Shown here: piece by piece, positions 62,143-64,000 of the stretch | Numbering within the stretch: position 1 is the stretch's first letter | How the letters are laid out: the number at the start of each line of letters is the position of its first letter | Assembly: GCF_000332075.2 (NCBI RefSeq) | Contig: NZ_ALVU02000001.1 | Location: 372,001 to 436,000, forward strand | Reading direction: 5' to 3' | Length of the DNA: 64,000 nt | Source of the DNA: Synechocystis sp. PCC 7509 | GTDB taxonomy: Bacteria > Cyanobacteriota > Cyanobacteriia > Cyanobacteriales > Chroococcidiopsidaceae | Position numbers and translations under genes: made by a program | The notes under the pieces: generated by a model | What the model was told of the DNA's origin: nothing | Database searches by the model: none | What the model saw: the letters and a program-made list of their open reading frames with translations, nothing else

Positions 62143-63375
62143 TTAGGAGCTGGTCATTAAAAATTGATTGTTTTCCCAATTACCCCTTACCCAATACTCC
62201 CTCGCTTGACAAGCCTCAAAGCGCAACAGTTGCGGATCTCCTGTCATTATTGGCTTTTGGGGAATAGTGGGCGTAACGCCTAACGCCGCAATAATTTTTT
62301 TGCCCACCGCTTGCGCCAACAGTGGCGGCACAGAATTGCCCACTTGTCTAAATCCATGCCATTTGGTTTGATGGAGGCGAAACCAGTCAGGAAAAGAATG
62401 CAATCGCGCCGCCTCTCGGACAGAAATTACTCGCGGTAGAATTGGGTGGATTGGACGGGGGGACGTATAACTACCGCGATCGCTTCCTGTACCCGCCCGT
62501 AAGGTATGGCAAAGCCCATTTAGGTCTAATCGGCGCAGATGACTAATGGGTTCTCTCTGATTGGCATTAGTAGCCGCAAAACGGGCTATAGAAGTTTGAT
62601 TATGCTGGGTTTGCATGGAACTTGTTAATAATTGCGGATTCCATAACCGAGGATAAGCAAAATAGTTATTGTGGCGAAGCAGTTTTGCATAAAAGCTAGT
62701 TTTATGCTCGATTTGGGCTAGTTGTTCGGCACTTAACAGCACTTCGTCAGTAGTTTTAAGTTCGGCAAAACTATCTAAATCTGGCAAGTCGGCGATCGCA
62801 TCTACAACTTTAACGTTGTTCCCCTCTAGAGTTTTGGGAAAATAAACTCTAATTCCCGCTTGTGCGCCGCAAAAAAACAACCTTTTGCGTCTTTGAGGTA
62901 CGCCAAAATCCGCCGCATTTAAAATTTGCGCCTTGCCATGATAACCATGAAGTTTAAACTTATTTTTGAGCTTGTTTAGCCAAGTTTTGTGTTTTCCTGT
63001 AACCATTCCTGGCACATTTTCCATCACAAAATAGCGGGGATTTAGCTCAATAACCAGGCGGCAAAATTCCAATACTAAGTGATTGCGATCGTCATTTATC
63101 AAGCGTTTTCCCATAATCGAAAACCCCTGACAAGGTGGCCCACCAAAGACTAAATCGATTTGTCCGTCCCATAGAGTACCAGTTTTGTTGTGAGCATCCC
63201 AGCCTTTAAAAGCGGCTTGTCTAATGGTAGAAGCGGTTAATTTGGCAACATCCGCGCAAATTACCTCAGTTAGGGGAAAATTAAATTTATAAGCACAAGC
63301 ATGAACTGGATCGCTTTCTACAGCAACTAATACATCAAAGCCAGCTTGTTCTATCCCTAAAGAAAAGCCGCCCAC
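62143..63375 (-). CDS. DNA (cytosine-5) methyltransferase, unusual start
   Basis: The ten-motif order is present: motif IV FGGPPCQGFSIMGKR with catalytic Cys (about residue 82), ENVPGMVTGKH (motif VI), FGVPQRRKRLF (VIII) and the C-terminal VGNSVPPLLAQAVGKK (X). Motif I (DLFAGVGGFS) is cut if translation starts at the GTG used here (63375). The frame stays open upstream to 63441, but it holds no ATG, GTG or TTG; the only options are ATT at 63399 or ATC at 63435. The target-recognition region resembles methylases of CGATCG, but that is inferred. It follows lpxB with almost no spacer. Target unproven; HIP1 is CGATCG-centred. Confidence 0.82.
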   Translation of the reverse strand: MGGFSLGIEQAGFDVLVAVESDPVHACAYKFNFPLTEVICADVAKLTASTIRQAAFKGWDAHNKTGTLWDGQIDLVFGGPPCQGFSIMGKRLINDDRNHLVLEFCRLVIELNPRYFVMENVPGMVTGKHKTWLNKLKNKFKLHGYHGKAQILNAADFGVPQRRKRLFFCGAQAGIRVYFPKTLEGNNVKVVDAIADLPDLDSFAELKTTDEVLLSAEQLAQIEHKTSFYAKLLRHNNYFAYPRLWNPQLLTSSMQTQHNQTSIARFAATNANQREPISHLRRLDLNGLCHTLRAGTGSDRGSYTSPRPIHPILPRVISVREAARLHSFPDWFRLHQTKWHGFRQVGNSVPPLLAQAVGKKIIAALGVTPTIPQKPIMTGDPQLLRFEACQAREYWVRGNWENNQFLMTSS

Positions 63376-63434
63376 TCCAGCAAATAAGTCTATAGCAATG
63401 GGACGTTTAGCAAGGCTGGTTTTTCCCTTGTCGA

Positions 63435-64000
63435 TTACCGCTCACCCCTTGCCTCTAATAGTTGGAAAATTTCAGCAGCAGCGCGATCGCATACTCCCAC
63501 TTCTCCTAAAGATAAGCGCATTTGCTCGTAAGCGTCTAGCATTTCTTGGCGACGACTAGGATTAAGCAATAATTCTAGGGCTATTTGTACAATATTTTCG
63601 CTAGAAGCTTGTTCTTGAAGTAATTCTGGCACAATCGGCTTCATTTCTACCAAATTAGGCGGCGACATAAAGGGAATAGAAAACTTTAATAACCTGGCGA
63701 TCGCAATTGTTAATCGGCTAACGCGGTAAATTACTACTTGAGGCACGTTTAATAAAGCAATTTCTAAATTCACTGTCCCCGACTTAGTTATCGCCAAATC
63801 CGCCGCCGCAATCGCTTCTGTCGTTTGTCCGCAAACTATAGTAGCTTGTAAACCGTAACGTTTTATGGCTTCTTCGATGGGCTGGCGATAGATTTCTAAA
63901 GCTAAAGGAATCAAAAATTGCACGTTTGGCAACTTAGTTTGAATTTGCTTTGCAGCCTCAAACATGGCTGGGAGTAAATATTTTAATTCTTGGCGACGAG
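63435..64000 (-). CDS. lpxB: Lipid-A-disaccharide synthase, C-terminal part (partial)
   Basis: The gene enters from beyond the right edge, so only its last ~188 codons are visible. The fragment carries IVCGQTTEAIAAADLAITKSGTVNLEIAL, a conserved UDP-sugar-binding block, and ends at a TAA (63435-63437). LpxB condenses UDP-diacylglucosamine with lipid X in lipid A biosynthesis. The frame reaches the window edge with no internal stop. It lies immediately upstream of the C5 methylase on the same strand. Confidence 0.92.
   Translation of the reverse strand, partial: RRQELKYLLPAMFEAAKQIQTKLPNVQFLIPLALEIYRQPIEEAIKRYGLQATIVCGQTTEAIAAADLAITKSGTVNLEIALLNVPQVVIYRVSRLTIAIARLLKFSIPFMSPPNLVEMKPIVPELLQEQASSENIVQIALELLLNPSRRQEMLDAYEQMRLSLGEVGVCDRAAAEIFQLLEARGER

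Overview
This window is chromosomal DNA from a freshwater- or terrestrial-type beta-cyanobacterium. The evidence is a split RNA polymerase beta-prime (rpoC1/rpoC2), a Form IB Rubisco operon (rbcL-rbcX-rbcS) with an Rca-like activase, an allophycocyanin core cluster (apcE-apcA-apcB-apcC), the cyanobacterial atp operon containing both b and b-prime, and many HIP1 octamers (GCGATCGC). The base composition is AT-leaning. The gene complement suggests a Chroococcidiopsis/Gloeocapsopsis-like unicellular lineage, but the species cannot be fixed from sequence alone.

Layout. 1-6.3 kb: end of rpoB, then rpoC1 and rpoC2, closed by a strong terminator. 6.4-12.6 kb: a TPR protein, a NERD/zinc-ribbon protein, deoC, recO, an MFS exporter and a GT4 glycosyltransferase, all on +. 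12.6-18.4 kb (minus): a frameshifted TMEM43-family gene, a membrane-anchored matrixin-like protease, secG, gpmI and an ABC-F ATPase. 18.8-22.9 kb (+): rbcL, rbcX, rbcS and an activase with an RbcS-like tail. 22.9-25.5 kb (+): the SRP RNA, a phasin-like protein, a four-cysteine protein, queF, a protein resembling CTP-dependent riboflavin kinase, and a GST. 25.6-29.0 kb (minus): ccs1, ccdA (cytochrome c maturation) and ftsW. 29.1-34.4 kb (minus): the phycobilisome core genes. 35.4-42.6 kb (+): a methyltransferase and the atp operon, which lacks beta and epsilon as is usual in cyanobacteria. 43-53.5 kb (minus): ppk, an FAD oxidoreductase pair, a Mn-type superoxide dismutase, a panC-cmk fusion, a PhoX-like phosphatase and a retropepsin-like lipoprotein. 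53.7-57 kb (+): an M23 peptidase, a ComFB protein, and an ECF sigma factor (sigG type) with its candidate anti-sigma. 57-64 kb: a small restriction-modification locus (adenine methylase plus an endonuclease gene broken by an in-frame stop), leuS, a C5 cytosine methyltransferase with an odd start, and the end of lpxB.

Most of the window is core photosynthetic, energy and information-processing machinery. The unusual material is: (1) a type II restriction endonuclease whose frame continues for 55 codons beyond a TAA located just after its catalytic motif, beside an intact adenine methylase; (2) a 37-bp repeat present twice, both times inside coding sequence, on opposite coding strands; (3) a GTAGAGACG palindrome present twice between genes; (4) a one-base frameshift in the TMEM43-family gene at a C4 run; (5) a C5 methyltransferase with no ordinary start codon upstream of its SAM-binding motif; and (6) a bacterial protein with the pattern of archaeal CTP-dependent riboflavin kinases. 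I saw no tRNA, rRNA, CRISPR array, insertion sequence or prophage.
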